Positions 45,028-53,496 are shown, numbered from the stretch's first letter. The stretch: DNA of 64,000 nucleotides from Metabacillus halosaccharovorans (GCF_002019635.1 NZ_KV917372.1:682001-746000), one strand, 5' to 3'. Notes: generated by a model not told the origin, from the letters alone. Translations and numbers: made by a program.

Positions 45028-46101
45028 CTAAATCTCCCAATCTAAAATGACTTCACGTCCTGTTTGGGATGATTCATAGATCGCATCTAAAATAAGATTG
45101 TTCGTTAACCCTGACATTACAGAGGTAATCGGTTGTTTTTCTTCAAGAATACACTCAATAAAATGTTTGCTTAGTTGAATGCGTTCATCTTCTTCAAGAT
45201 CCTTCGGGGTAAGCTCGAGATCAATAGCACGATCGAACTGTTCAGTTAAAATCTTTGCTGAATTCCCATCAAGTGATGCCCCGCCTTCAGTACCCATTAA
45301 GTGAATAAAAGGGTTATTGCTAGTAGCCATATGTACAGCCCAGCTAACTTCCAGGGAAAGTGTTGATCCATCCTCCATTTTGATTAAAGCTGTGGCCAGA
45401 TCTTCAACATCATATTGTCCATTCCAATTTGGAGTTCCCCAGGTTCCTATTCCTTTCTTTCTTGGTCCGAATTCAGCATAGGTAGACCCGTAAACGGAAA
45501 CCGGTTTTGGATTACCCATTAAATATAGCCCTAAATCTAACATATGAACACCGATATCAATTAATGGTCCCCCACCAGCTTCTGATTTGGTCGTAAACCA
45601 GCTTCCCCAACCCGGGATCCCTTTTCTACGATACCAGCCTGTTTTGGCATGATAAATCTTTCCTAACGAGCCCTTTTCTACCTGTTCTTTAATTTGCTGG
45701 ATTTGCCATTGCCATCTCATTTGATGTGCAACCATGACGATCCTTCCTGAATCCCGCTGAGCCCTTACAATTTCTTTTGCCGCTTCGCTATCGATTCCCA
45801 TCGGTTTTTCTATTAACACATGCTTACCTGCTTTTAACGCTTGTAATGCTAGTGGAGCATGCCATTTATTAGGTACTCCAATGATTACTGCATCTATGTT
45901 GGAATCATGAATTAAATCCTCTGCACTATTAAACACTTGATGTACTTTATATTCAGTTGCCCTTTGTTCTGCCAGTGGAAGATAAGCATCAGTAATCCCT
46001 TGCAGAATGATTGAATCGGTTAATTGTGAGAATGTACTTAAATGAACATTTCCAATAGCCCCTGCACCTATGATACCTAATCTAATTTTTTGACTATTCA
46101 T
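45028..46101 (-). CDS. Gfo/Idh/MocA family dehydrogenase (sugar catabolism)
   Basis: 357 residues from the ATG at 46101, eight bases after AAGGAGG (the frame is open upstream through that site). GIIGAGAIGNVH (NAD(P) loop), LIEKPMGID (catalytic Lys) and GGGPLIDIGVHMLDL are the family marks. It probably oxidises a sugar or cyclitol hydroxyl. Together with the TIM-barrel gene downstream it makes a two-step module. A cre-like site lies in the divergent promoter region with the AraC gene. Confidence 0.87.
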   Translation of the reverse strand: MNSQKIRLGIIGAGAIGNVHLSTFSQLTDSIILQGITDAYLPLAEQRATEYKVHQVFNSAEDLIHDSNIDAVIIGVPNKWHAPLALQALKAGKHVLIEKPMGIDSEAAKEIVRAQRDSGRIVMVAHQMRWQWQIQQIKEQVEKGSLGKIYHAKTGWYRRKGIPGWGSWFTTKSEAGGGPLIDIGVHMLDLGLYLMGNPKPVSVYGSTYAEFGPRKKGIGTWGTPNWNGQYDVEDLATALIKMEDGSTLSLEVSWAVHMATSNNPFIHLMGTEGGASLDGNSAKILTEQFDRAIDLELTPKDLEEDERIQLSKHFIECILEEKQPITSVMSGLTNNLILDAIYESSQTGREVILDWEI

Positions 46102-46142
46102 GTAAAAAACCTCCTTACTCATAATTCCTTTTTTCAATGTAA

Positions 46143-46156
46143 AAAAAACGCTTACA
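46143..46156. promoter_or_regulatory. cre-like site between divergent Gfo/Idh and AraC genes
   Basis: AAAAAACGCTTACA fits TGWAARCGYTWWCA at 12 of 14 positions; it lies 41 bases before the Gfo/Idh start. Confidence 0.45.
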
Positions 46157-46239
46157 GATATGGTAAAATATAATGGATAAAAAAGCAGATCAGTTTTTCA
46201 TCTGTTTATCTCATTTTTTCTGATAGGAGGAAACGGTTA

Positions 46240-47115
46240 ATGACCACTTTTCCCATGTATTTATCTGAATATCCTAATATGAACACATCATTTCCGTTTC
46301 ATCTATCTATTCATAGAATTAAAGATCAGTTTCCTTCACACCGTCATGATTATCTTGAATTCTCATTCGTTATTGATGGATTCGGAACTGAAATGATCAA
46401 CGGAAAAAACCATAAGATGGAGCCCGGTACCTTCACGTTTATTCTCCCTTACCAAATACATAAACTATCTGCTGAAAAAGAATCAACATTGGTTTTATAT
46501 AATTGTATGTTTGATTTAGCATTACTTCATCATTTAGGATTACAAGACGCATTAATTAATACAGAAGATCTTTTTTTAGATCCGTTTATCAAGATAGATG
46601 CTCAAGATTTCCTAAAAATGAAGAGCATCTTAGAAGAAATGCTTGAAGAATACACACAAAATAAACCGTATAAAGACATTTTAATAAAAGCTAAGCTTGC
46701 TGAAATTATGGTCATTTTTGAACGATTGAGACGTACGCAAAATGCCTCTGCAGCCACTAGTAAAAAGGCAACAAAAAAAGGAATCATTTGGGATGTTATT
46801 CAATACATTCATATACATTATCAAGATGATATTACTTTATCCAATTTAGCAATTAAATTTCATGTGAGTGTTCCATATTTAAGTGAACTTTTTAAAGAAC
46901 ACGTAGGTCAAAACTTTGTTCATTTCTTACACGAAGTCAGAATTCGTCATGCATGCAGCCTATTAACATCAACAACCATTTCTGTTACAGATATAGCTTT
47001 AGAGGTCGGATATCGTTCTTTCCAGACATTTTCACGTGTTTTTCGTGATCAAAAAAAGGTTTCACCAACAACTTATCGTAAAAAAAACCTACAACATAGG
47101 AGCATGGAAATGTAA
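46240..47115 (+). CDS. AraC-family transcriptional regulator
   Basis: 291 residues. The N-terminal cupin (HRHDYLEFSFVIDGFGTE, then GTFTFILPYQIHKL) and two C-terminal HTHs (LAIKFHVSVPYLSELFKEH and ALEVGYRSFQTFSRVFRDQ). AGGAGG lies nine bases before the ATG. It is divergent from the Gfo/Idh gene and is its likely regulator. It is a different AraC protein from the one at 41232, so this is a second, separately controlled unit. Confidence 0.9.
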   Translation: MTTFPMYLSEYPNMNTSFPFHLSIHRIKDQFPSHRHDYLEFSFVIDGFGTEMINGKNHKMEPGTFTFILPYQIHKLSAEKESTLVLYNCMFDLALLHHLGLQDALINTEDLFLDPFIKIDAQDFLKMKSILEEMLEEYTQNKPYKDILIKAKLAEIMVIFERLRRTQNASAATSKKATKKGIIWDVIQYIHIHYQDDITLSNLAIKFHVSVPYLSELFKEHVGQNFVHFLHEVRIRHACSLLTSTTISVTDIALEVGYRSFQTFSRVFRDQKKVSPTTYRKKNLQHRSMEM

Positions 47116-47179
47116 ACAAGAAGCCAATTCTTCTTTTTGAAAAAACTACATCATCCAACAAAACTACTAATCTATAAAA

Positions 47180-47216
47180 AATGAAAGCACCCTTGTTTAG
47201 AGTGCTTTCATTTTTT
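47180..47216. terminator. Convergent terminator
   Basis: AATGAAAGCAC pairs with GTGCTTTCATT and is followed by TTTTTT, between the AraC gene and the TIM-barrel gene. Confidence 0.88.
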
Positions 47217-47223
47217 AATTAGA

Positions 47224-47976
47224 TCAATTTACTTTTGAGAGTTGATCTTTTAAATAATTAATGCTTATTTCCACACTTTCAAGTGGGGAACGTTTACATT
47301 TATCTTGTTCTACAACCACCCATTCAACTTTCGCTTCATCAAGAGTATGTAAGATTGCTTCTAGATTAACCCCACCAGTTCCTAATTCTGCAAAAGTTTT
47401 ATCAGAATCAGTTGTCATATCCTTTAAATGGATCAATGGCATACGTCCTGTATATTTTTTCATCCAATCTACCGGATCTTCACCAGCTAGTGTTAACCAA
47501 TATACATCTAATTCAGCCTTAACATACTCTGGATTTGTCTCATCAAATAATCTTTCAAGATGTGAGCAGCCTTCTCTTTTTTCTAATTCAAAATCATGAT
47601 TATGATAGCTTAGTGCGATTCCTTCTTCTGAACAGCGTTCTCCAACTTTATTTAAAGTTTGCGCAAGTTGATCATATTCATTTCTTCGATCCTCAACTAA
47701 GTATGGACAAACAATGTTTTTACAATTAAGCGTTTTCAAATAAGCTAATTCATCTTCTAAATGTTGTTCCATTCTTTCTAATGAGACATGACTGCTCACA
47801 GCAACTAATCCAAGATTATCCAGAGTTTGTTTTAATTCAACAGCTTCCTTGCCATAATACCCAGCCAATTCAACTCCATTAAATCCCAGTGCTGCTACTT
47901 TTTCTAAAGTACCATAAAAATCTTGCTCACACTCATCTCTTAGTGTGAATAATTGAACAGCTATTAATTTTCCCAT
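47224..47976 (-). CDS. Sugar-phosphate isomerase/epimerase-like TIM-barrel protein (second copy)
   Basis: 250 residues. LSYHNHDFELEK (His), AELDVYWLTLAG (Glu/Asp), PLIHLKDMTTD and WVVVEQDKC (Glu) are the metal ligands of the xylose-isomerase-like barrel; QLFTLRDECEQDF at the N-terminus is common in the group. A purine-rich AAGGGAAG stands before the ATG. Only low similarity to the copy at 44108, so they should act on different intermediates. Confidence 0.83.
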   Translation of the reverse strand: MGKLIAVQLFTLRDECEQDFYGTLEKVAALGFNGVELAGYYGKEAVELKQTLDNLGLVAVSSHVSLERMEQHLEDELAYLKTLNCKNIVCPYLVEDRRNEYDQLAQTLNKVGERCSEEGIALSYHNHDFELEKREGCSHLERLFDETNPEYVKAELDVYWLTLAGEDPVDWMKKYTGRMPLIHLKDMTTDSDKTFAELGTGGVNLEAILHTLDEAKVEWVVVEQDKCKRSPLESVEISINYLKDQLSKVN

Positions 47977-48204
47977 TATTTTTTCTTCCCTTCATGCTAG
48001 TCTCATTTTTATCATAACAGAACTATTTAATAAATACATATAAAAAATATCAAATCAATTTTTTGTGTTTTGTATATCTACTCAATACATTTAATCCCAT
48101 AATGAAACACTTAGAATGACATTTCCTCGTATAATGTATTCAATCCATTATTAACCATATAAACAATTCTTTACATTTTTTAAAAAATTGACTACACTAA
48201 CAAT

Positions 48205-48303
48205 ATCCCTTCCGAAACATTCGCTTGTTGCGGGACACTTAACCAATGTACGGATCGGAAGGGATTAGAGGAGGTTAAACATATGTTTAACCTCCTCTTT
48301 TTT
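48205..48303 (+). ncRNA. Structured small RNA or riboswitch of unassigned class
   Basis: ATCCCTTCCG (48205-48214) pairs perfectly with CGGAAGGGAT (48256-48265). Inside, ACATT (48217-48221) pairs with AATGT (48245-48249), and CGC/GCG closes a TTGTT loop (48222-48232), leaving an unpaired GGACACTTAACC. A perfect terminator follows at once. A promoter TTTACA-17-TACACT ends at about 48198, so the transcript would begin at the first base of the stem. The architecture recalls the Bacillaceae-1 RNA motif, which I cannot confirm. The next gene (48455) lies 150 bases beyond the terminator, so it may be a free sRNA. Confidence 0.65.
48267..48303 (+). terminator. Perfect 16-bp palindromic terminator
   Basis: AGAGGAGGTTAAACAT and ATGTTTAACCTCCTCT are exact complements with no extra loop bases, followed by six T. 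The 5' arm contains AGGAGG spaced eight bases from an ATG at 48283 that opens a 17-codon frame. Confidence 0.88.
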
Positions 48304-48454
48304 CTAGAATATGTTGATAAGCATTTGTTTGTTTAATAATGGAAAATTTTTAGGAAAATTAGTGCTTATTAAAACGTTTTCTGCTATTATTAGAATATAT
48401 ATTTATTTTTAAATAGCCAACTTATGATTGGTGTCTTCTTTGGGAGGAGCTATT

Positions 48455-48661
48455 ATGTCACGTACATATGAATTTGTATACTTACCAACAGATGTTGGGA
48501 CGATTCGACTTGATATTTTTTATAAACATTCCATGTTTCACGTTCAAGCTGAATTGAATGATTTGATGACGTCTTCTTATGATCGAAAGAAAGTGGAAGC
48601 TGTTAAAAAGTCATTACTCCTCTTAGCGAAAGAGCATCATGCTTTTGGCCATCATGAGTAG
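48455..48661 (+). CDS. Conserved-looking 68-residue protein, unknown
   Basis: MSRTYEFVYLPTDVGTIRLD..., acidic/basic mix, with a C-terminal helix (KVEAVKKSLLLLAKEHHAFG). GGGAGGAG precedes the ATG at 48455; a TTG at 48428 is in frame but has no site. No family recognised; a soluble cytosolic protein is expected. Confidence 0.65.
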   Translation: MSRTYEFVYLPTDVGTIRLDIFYKHSMFHVQAELNDLMTSSYDRKKVEAVKKSLLLLAKEHHAFGHHE

Positions 48662-48782
48662 GTCAAACAAAATATATTAAGTTAAATATCAAATAATTAT
48701 AGGCAGTAATGCAATAAGTATTATTAATTGCGTTAGCTGCTTCTTTTAATCCTTTATATGGTTAGGACAAGAGGTGAATAAA

Positions 48783-49208
48783 GTGTTAGAAGGTTGGTTC
48801 CTTTGGTTTATCTTGTTTTGGGTTGTATTTCTTGTATCTATGCTTGCTATTGGCGGCTACTTTATGTTCCGGAAATTTTTACAAAGATTACCTAAAGAAG
48901 ATGGAAAATCAGATTTGGATTGGCAAGACTACTATTTAGAAAAGACAAGACATATGTGGAATGATGATGAAAAAAACTTGCTAGAAGAGTTGGTAGAACC
49001 CGTACCGGAGCTGTTTCGAGATGTTGCAAGAGCTAAAATCGCAGGAAAAGTTGGTCAATTAGCCTTAAAAGAGCAAGCATCATCAATCAATTTAGATTTA
49101 ATTATAAGAGGTTATATTATGGCAACTCCTAAACGTGATCATAAATTTCTTATGAAAAGACTTACTGAAAAACAAATTGACTACTCTGAATATAAAGCTC
49201 TTTTTTAA
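48783..49208 (+). CDS. yneK: DUF2621 membrane protein (YneK-like)
   Basis: 141 residues from the GTG at 48783, six bases after GAGGTG. One or two N-terminal hydrophobic segments (GWFLWFILFWVVFLVSML) are followed by a soluble domain with EKTRHMWNDDEKNLLEELV and AKIAGKVGQLA. This matches the DUF2621 family, and in B. subtilis yneK closes the ccdA-yneI-yneJ-yneK row, as here, although here it faces the others. Function unknown. Confidence 0.78.
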   Translation: MLEGWFLWFILFWVVFLVSMLAIGGYFMFRKFLQRLPKEDGKSDLDWQDYYLEKTRHMWNDDEKNLLEELVEPVPELFRDVARAKIAGKVGQLALKEQASSINLDLIIRGYIMATPKRDHKFLMKRLTEKQIDYSEYKALF

Positions 49209-49224
49209 TGACTAAAGCCAATAA

Positions 49225-49260
49225 AGAGATCCGAAATCTAATGATTCCGGATCTTTTTAT
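49225..49260. terminator. Convergent terminator
   Basis: AGATCCGAAATC pairs with GATTCCGGATCT (one bulge), followed by TTTTT, between yneK and ccdC. Confidence 0.75.
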
Positions 49261-49278
49261 GTAATTCAGCATGATAAA

Positions 49279-49773
49279 TTATTTATGGTTATGGTTATTC
49301 GATAAATGATGTTCTTTCTGGACTCGTAAAAAAGCACGATACATAGCAATTCGCCATGGAACAATCATTCCAAAAGCTAAAATCCAAAACATTCCACTTA
49401 GTTCCCCTACATCAATTGTAGTGCTAAGAAAGGACTTCATGATGATTCGAATAATTAATAAACCTATTAATATGAAAGCAAATGCCTTAGATCGTTTTAA
49501 ATAAATGTTATTATCTCTAATTTCAAAATTTGAAGTTTTAATTAAAAAAATAGAAAAAAACATTCCTACAAATAATGCCTCAAAAAATTCCGCTGCTGTT
49601 ACGCGAAAAAAAGGATGAATAAACATCAACGCACCTGTACTCATAAAGATCGGTGGCAAAATAATCTTTTTAGCTGATGCAGGTTTTTTAGCAGATTTAA
49701 AACGAATGAATAATACAAATAAGGCCATTGCCACAGCAATGAACGATGAAACAACCGTTAACAATAATATCAA
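49279..49773 (-). CDS. ccdC: Cytochrome c biogenesis-associated membrane protein CcdC
   Basis: 164 residues, four hydrophobic segments, and a central pattern FFRVTAAEFFEALFVGMFFS. The size, topology and position (ccdA - response regulator - this gene) match YneJ/CcdC of B. subtilis. In that species ccdC is linked by name to cytochrome c maturation but is not essential for it. The C-terminus is His/Asn-rich (EHHLSNNHNH). Confidence 0.82.
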   Translation of the reverse strand: MILLLTVVSSFIAVAMALFVLFIRFKSAKKPASAKKIILPPIFMSTGALMFIHPFFRVTAAEFFEALFVGMFFSIFLIKTSNFEIRDNNIYLKRSKAFAFILIGLLIIRIIMKSFLSTTIDVGELSGMFWILAFGMIVPWRIAMYRAFLRVQKEHHLSNNHNHK

Positions 49774-49922
49774 TCCTTTACTAGTTAACTCTACATGTAC
49801 TAGTATAAACGAATTTCGAAAGGATACCTAGAAAATCTCTAATAAAAATAACATAACACACAGAATAAAAATTTCTCCAAATAGATCTGTTCGGACTTAA
49901 AGTAGGAAAACATCTAAAGATA

Positions 49923-49959
49923 AAAACCATTTAAGAAATAAATATCTTAAATGGTTTTT
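49923..49959 (-). terminator. Terminator after the response-regulator gene
   Basis: AAAACCATTTAAGA pairs with TCTTAAATGGTTTT, followed by T-rich sequence on both strands. Confidence 0.85.
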
Positions 49960-49965
49960 AATCTA

Positions 49966-50325
49966 TTATCCTAATACTCGATCAATCGCTTCTAATACAC
50001 GATTTTCATCAAACGGTTTTACAATGAAATCTTTAGCTCCTGCTTCAATCGCTTCCACAACCATTTTTTGTTGTCCCATTGCAGAGCACATAATAATTTT
50101 TGCATCTGAATATTGCTGTTTGATTTCTTTTAGAGCTTCAATTCCATTTTTCTCTGGCATTGTAATATCTAGAGTAACCAAATCTGGCTTTTCCTTTTCG
50201 AAAAGTTCAATAGCCTGAATCCCATTTTCAGCTTCTCCTACAATTACATGGTTTGCCTTTTTCAATATATTTGACAAAGTCATTCTCATAAACTTGGCAT
50301 CATCAACAATTAAAATTCTAGCCAT
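49966..50325 (-). CDS. yneI: Single-domain response regulator (CheY-like, YneI/CcdB)
   Basis: 119 residues, a receiver domain only. ILIVDDAKFMRM (acidic pocket), TLDITMPEKNGIEAL (phosphorylated Asp near residue 53), IIMCSAMGQ (Ser/Thr switch) and DFIVKPFDENR (Lys). The ATG at 50325 has GAGGAGGAG upstream. Encoded between ccdA and ccdC as in B. subtilis; no histidine kinase is near, so the phosphodonor is unknown. A hairpin (CGTCTG/CAGACG, about 50369-50389) in the 290-base gap to ccdA may separate the two transcripts. Confidence 0.9.
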   Translation of the reverse strand: MARILIVDDAKFMRMTLSNILKKANHVIVGEAENGIQAIELFEKEKPDLVTLDITMPEKNGIEALKEIKQQYSDAKIIMCSAMGQQKMVVEAIEAGAKDFIVKPFDENRVLEAIDRVLG

Positions 50326-50615
50326 GCCTAGCTCCTCCTCATACATGATGAGAAAAACCCAGCTGATCGTCTGTATATTTATCAGACGAAAGCCTTAGTT
50401 TTTCTTATACTATCAGATTTGATCTAAAATTCTGATAATATAAAAGAAAGATTGAACCCTCAATCCCTCTTATAGAAGGCGATTGACATTTGACTTAATT
50501 GGAGGCTATCTCTAATTTCTTTTAACCTTCAATGCAATATCTATCACACATATGACCATTATATCAAATTTATGTCTTAAATATAGTAAAAATGTCACTA
50601 AAATAGAGCAAAAGA

Positions 50616-51323
50616 TTAAAAACCAGTGAATCCCCCAAAAATCCTTGTTAAGAATATAATAATAGATGTCATTATGTCAAAAAATAACAGAATCCCCATA
50701 AAAATCATGAGATATCCTCCGATTTTCATTATAGCCATGTTATGCTTTTTAATCCAACCAAGCTTCCCGATAAAAAAGGATAATACCAGAAATGGAACTG
50801 CAAAGCCTAATATATAGGCAATCATATAAAGCATTGCGGATCCTGGATTTGTTGCTGCTAACCAAATTACTGCAGAAAGTATTGGTCCCGTGCATGGTGT
50901 CCAGCCTGCTGCAAAAGCCATGCCAATAAAGAATGTACCTATATAGCCTGTAGGACGGTTTTTAAATTCAAACCGGTGCTCTTTCATTAAAAATTTCGGG
51001 TTAAATACTCCAATTATCATGAGTCCAAATACGATAATTAACAAAGCTCCAATTTGTCTTATTAAATCTTGATAATTTTGAAAAAATTCTCCTATAAAAG
51101 AGGTGCCAAACCCAAGTGCTATAAAGATTGAAGAAAATCCTAATAAAAAGAAGACTGTATGTAATAAACTTCTTTTATGTAATAATGCATTTTCAGATTT
51201 TAATTCACCAACCGATACTCCTGTTATATACGATAAAAATGCCGGATATAGTGGTAAACAGCATGGAGAAATAAAAGATAAAAAACCCGCTCCAAAAGCT
51301 AAAAATATATTCACATCTGTCAT
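50616..51323 (-). CDS. ccdA: Cytochrome c biogenesis protein CcdA
   Basis: 235 residues with six hydrophobic segments and the redox Cys motifs [11 protein letters not shown] (segment 1) and GWTPCTGP (segment 4). It carries electrons from thioredoxin across the membrane to extracytoplasmic thiol proteins such as ResA (cytochrome c maturation) and StoA (spore cortex). GAGGAG precedes the ATG. Confidence 0.93.
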   Translation of the reverse strand: MTDVNIFLAFGAGFLSFISPCCLPLYPAFLSYITGVSVGELKSENALLHKRSLLHTVFFLLGFSSIFIALGFGTSFIGEFFQNYQDLIRQIGALLIIVFGLMIIGVFNPKFLMKEHRFEFKNRPTGYIGTFFIGMAFAAGWTPCTGPILSAVIWLAATNPGSAMLYMIAYILGFAVPFLVLSFFIGKLGWIKKHNMAIMKIGGYLMIFMGILLFFDIMTSIIIFLTRIFGGFTGF

Positions 51324-51546
51324 ATTACTCCTCCTAAAGAGAATGTCTTCTCTATTCTAGCAAAAGTTCTATTATTTTAAATGTTTCTTTATGTGACATT
51401 TTTATGTCAATTCCATATCTTATGGTAAATTTTCCTTTTCATTCCACCTTATAACCATTTATAATAGAATCATTGCTGTTTATATCATATGTTTGAAAAT
51501 GATATAATAGAAATAGCTAATCTATTCAAAGAAAGGACAAGTTCTC

Positions 51547-51723
51547 GTGTCTAAACAAGAAATGCTTCAAATGATTGAAAAGAAACGAGCCGAGCTAATT
51601 GACATTGTCCTACAAAATGGGCTGAATTCTAACATATCAATTAAATATAGCCAAGAGCTTGATGTATTATTAACACAATATATAAAAAAAGATTTACCTC
51701 ATAAAAAACAGGTTTGTTCATAA
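51547..51723 (+). CDS. ynzD: Spo0E-like aspartyl-phosphate phosphatase (YnzD)
   Basis: 58 residues, GTG start with AAAGGA upstream. The two-helix pattern MLQMIEKKRAELIDIVLQNG...YSQELDVLLTQY carries the SxxLD signature of Spo0E-family phosphatases, which dephosphorylate Spo0A-P (or related response regulators) and delay sporulation. Its place next to ccdA matches ynzD. A terminator (51732-51759) follows. Confidence 0.82.
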   Translation: MSKQEMLQMIEKKRAELIDIVLQNGLNSNISIKYSQELDVLLTQYIKKDLPHKKQVCS

Positions 51724-51731
51724 ATCAAAAT

Positions 51732-51759
51732 GAAAAAGCACATTAAACGTGCTTTTTTT
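51732..51759 (+). terminator. Terminator of ynzD
   Basis: AAAAGCAC pairs with GTGCTTTT and is followed by a T run. Confidence 0.85.
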
Positions 51760-51910
51760 ATTTTAACCAATACGTTTGAGCGTATCTTCAAATTCCTCAT
51801 TCTTAAGTTCTTAAATATTATTTCCCCTTTAAAAAATGCTTCTTTAGATATGTATAATAACCATAATTAAGACATATAATCTAACAACCCATTAGGAAGG
51901 AGGAAAAACC

Positions 51911-52096
51911 ATGAATAGTCGGATTTTCTTATTCCTAGCAACAATTTTCAGTGGTTTTGCACTTATTCGAATTCCTTTAGCAGACACATTTCTAGCTAGT
52001 ATCGAACCTGTTACAACGATAATTGGTGTATTAGCGATTCTCATATTCTCACTTGTACTTATTTATTATGGTGTTAGAAATTTGTTTAGTAAATAG
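51911..52096 (+). CDS. Small two-helix membrane protein, 61 residues
   Basis: Two hydrophobic stretches (IFLFLATIFSGFALI and TTIIGVLAILIFSLVLIYYG) with a short basic end. AGGAAGGAGG precedes the ATG; a strong terminator follows (52103-52134). No family recognised. Confidence 0.65.
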   Translation: MNSRIFLFLATIFSGFALIRIPLADTFLASIEPVTTIIGVLAILIFSLVLIYYGVRNLFSK

Positions 52097-52102
52097 AAGT
52101 AT

Positions 52103-52134
52103 GGGAAAGTACTCCTTGAGTGCTTTCCCTTTTT
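52103..52134 (+). terminator. Terminator of the small membrane-protein gene
   Basis: GGGAAAGTACTC pairs with GAGTGCTTTCCC (one G-T pair), followed by five T. Confidence 0.88.
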
Positions 52135-52153
52135 ACATACGTGCTAACTACTA

Positions 52154-52187
52154 AACAAAACCGCAATCAATTGATCGCGGTTTTGTT
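52154..52187. terminator. Bidirectional terminator
   Basis: ACAAAACCGCAATCA pairs with TGATCGCGGTTTTGT (one mismatch). It serves the PH-domain gene from the right, and readthrough from the left. Confidence 0.8.
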
Positions 52188-52294
52188 ATCTATATCATCT
52201 TTCGTTTAACTTTTTCAGAAATTCTAAAAAGTGATGATTAAACTAGAATAAGACTTCAATTAGGCATGATCATTTAAAAAAACTTCTAAATCAT

Positions 52295-52675
52295 TTATAA
52301 TTTTGACACATACGTCGCTATTGCTCTTTGCACATCATAGATACTTTTGTCTTTTTTAAATTGTTTCGAAACTGGATTTGCCGTACTAGATATCCAGATT
52401 TTTAACTCTGCATCTAAATCAAAGCTCCCAGCAGTCTCTACGCTAAAATGTGTAATACTCTTATAAGGAATAGAGTGATATTCAACTTTTTTACCAGTAA
52501 CTCCTTGCTTGTCGATTAGAATTAACCGAGTATTAGTGAAAACAATTAAATCACGGATTAATTTATAAGCTTTTTCAACTTTTTCATTTTCAATAATTAC
52601 TAACTCTAATTCTTTTTCCACTGATTTTATATCAACTTCTGAAACATTACCCATTAACCCATCTAAAATACCCAT
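52295..52675 (-). CDS. Bacterial PH-domain protein (bPH type)
   Basis: 126 residues from the ATG at 52675 (GGAGG upstream). LIVFTNTRLILIDKQGVTG and YHSIPYKSITHFSVET are the typical strands of the small bacterial pleckstrin-homology family, followed by LDAELKIWISS. It is soluble and probably oligomeric; the ligand is unknown. Confidence 0.8.
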   Translation of the reverse strand: MGILDGLMGNVSEVDIKSVEKELELVIIENEKVEKAYKLIRDLIVFTNTRLILIDKQGVTGKKVEYHSIPYKSITHFSVETAGSFDLDAELKIWISSTANPVSKQFKKDKSIYDVQRAIATYVSKL

Positions 52676-52881
52676 ATAAACCTCCAATATTAAAGTGATT
52701 AGAATTAATATTCTTTATAGCTTAAATTTCCCCTTCTTTACATGATTATTTTATTCCTAAGTATTATGTTTTAAGCCTCTTACAGTATATTCATTCATAT
52801 TACTGGTTAGAAAGTGAATGAATCAAAATAATATTAAGTAAAAGAAAAACTGGAACAATAAAAACCACCTTATTTGAACTG

Positions 52882-52921
52882 CACCCCAAAAGTTAGAGTA
52901 AAGAATCTAACTTTTGGGGTG
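52882..52921 (+). repeat. 16-bp perfect hairpin at the IS left end covering the orfA ribosome site
   Basis: CACCCCAAAAGTTAGA (52882-52897) and TCTAACTTTTGGGGTG (52906-52921) are exact complements. The left arm is part of the terminal repeat; the right arm ends in GGGGTG, the only ribosome site for the ATG at 52930. Confidence 0.8.
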
Positions 52922-52929
52922 TTTTATTA

Positions 52930-53496
52930 ATGTCTAGATATGATGAAAAATTTAAGCTTATGGAAGTGAAAGAATATCAAGAAGGACAACTTGGATATAA
53001 ACTGTTAGCTAAAAAACATTACATTAAGTCACATAAGCAAATGATTAATTGGGTGAAAAATTACGAGAAGTTTGGACCTGAAGGGTTAATGAGGAAAAAG
53101 CAGAACAAAACTTATTCTGTTCAATTCAAGCTGGATGTTATAAGCTTTATGGAAAGAACAGGATCTTCAGTAATCGACACAGCCCTGGAGTTTGGGCTAA
53201 CAAATCCTCCTATGATAACTGCGTGGAAGAAAGCCTTTTTGGAGGGTGGTGCTGTGTCTCTGGATAGACCGAAAGGACGGCCACCTATGTCTGATAAAGC
53301 TAAGAATAAAGAAAGTAAAAAAACAATTCAAGATAAAGAAATGACCTACGAACAAAAGTTGGAGAGAGAAAACGAGCTTCTTCGGTTAGAGGTAGAATAC
53401 TTAAAAAAGTTACAAGCTTTTCAGATGAATCCGGAAGGTTATCTCGAAAAGCACAGGCGGCATTATCGTCTGAACTCAAAGAAAAGTTCAAACTAA
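52930..53496 (+). CDS. IS3-family transposase OrfA (helix-turn-helix protein)
   Basis: 188 residues. Two HTH units: an N-terminal one (EYQEGQLGYKLLAKKHYIK) and a second (SVIDTALEFGLTNPPMITAW), then a leucine-zipper-like helix (YEQKLERENELLRLEVEYL). It binds the terminal repeats. AAAAAAG at 53403-53409, after the zipper, allows about 160 codons of OrfA to be joined to OrfB by a -1 shift. Confidence 0.92.
   Translation: MSRYDEKFKLMEVKEYQEGQLGYKLLAKKHYIKSHKQMINWVKNYEKFGPEGLMRKKQNKTYSVQFKLDVISFMERTGSSVIDTALEFGLTNPPMITAWKKAFLEGGAVSLDRPKGRPPMSDKAKNKESKKTIQDKEMTYEQKLERENELLRLEVEYLKKLQAFQMNPEGYLEKHRRHYRLNSKKSSN
53403..53409 (+). other. Programmed -1 frameshift site (A6G)
   Basis: The bases are A AAA AAG in the OrfA frame, the canonical slippery heptamer of the IS3 family. 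A -1 shift leads straight into the OrfB frame, which is open from 53400 on without its own early start codon. Confidence 0.85.
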
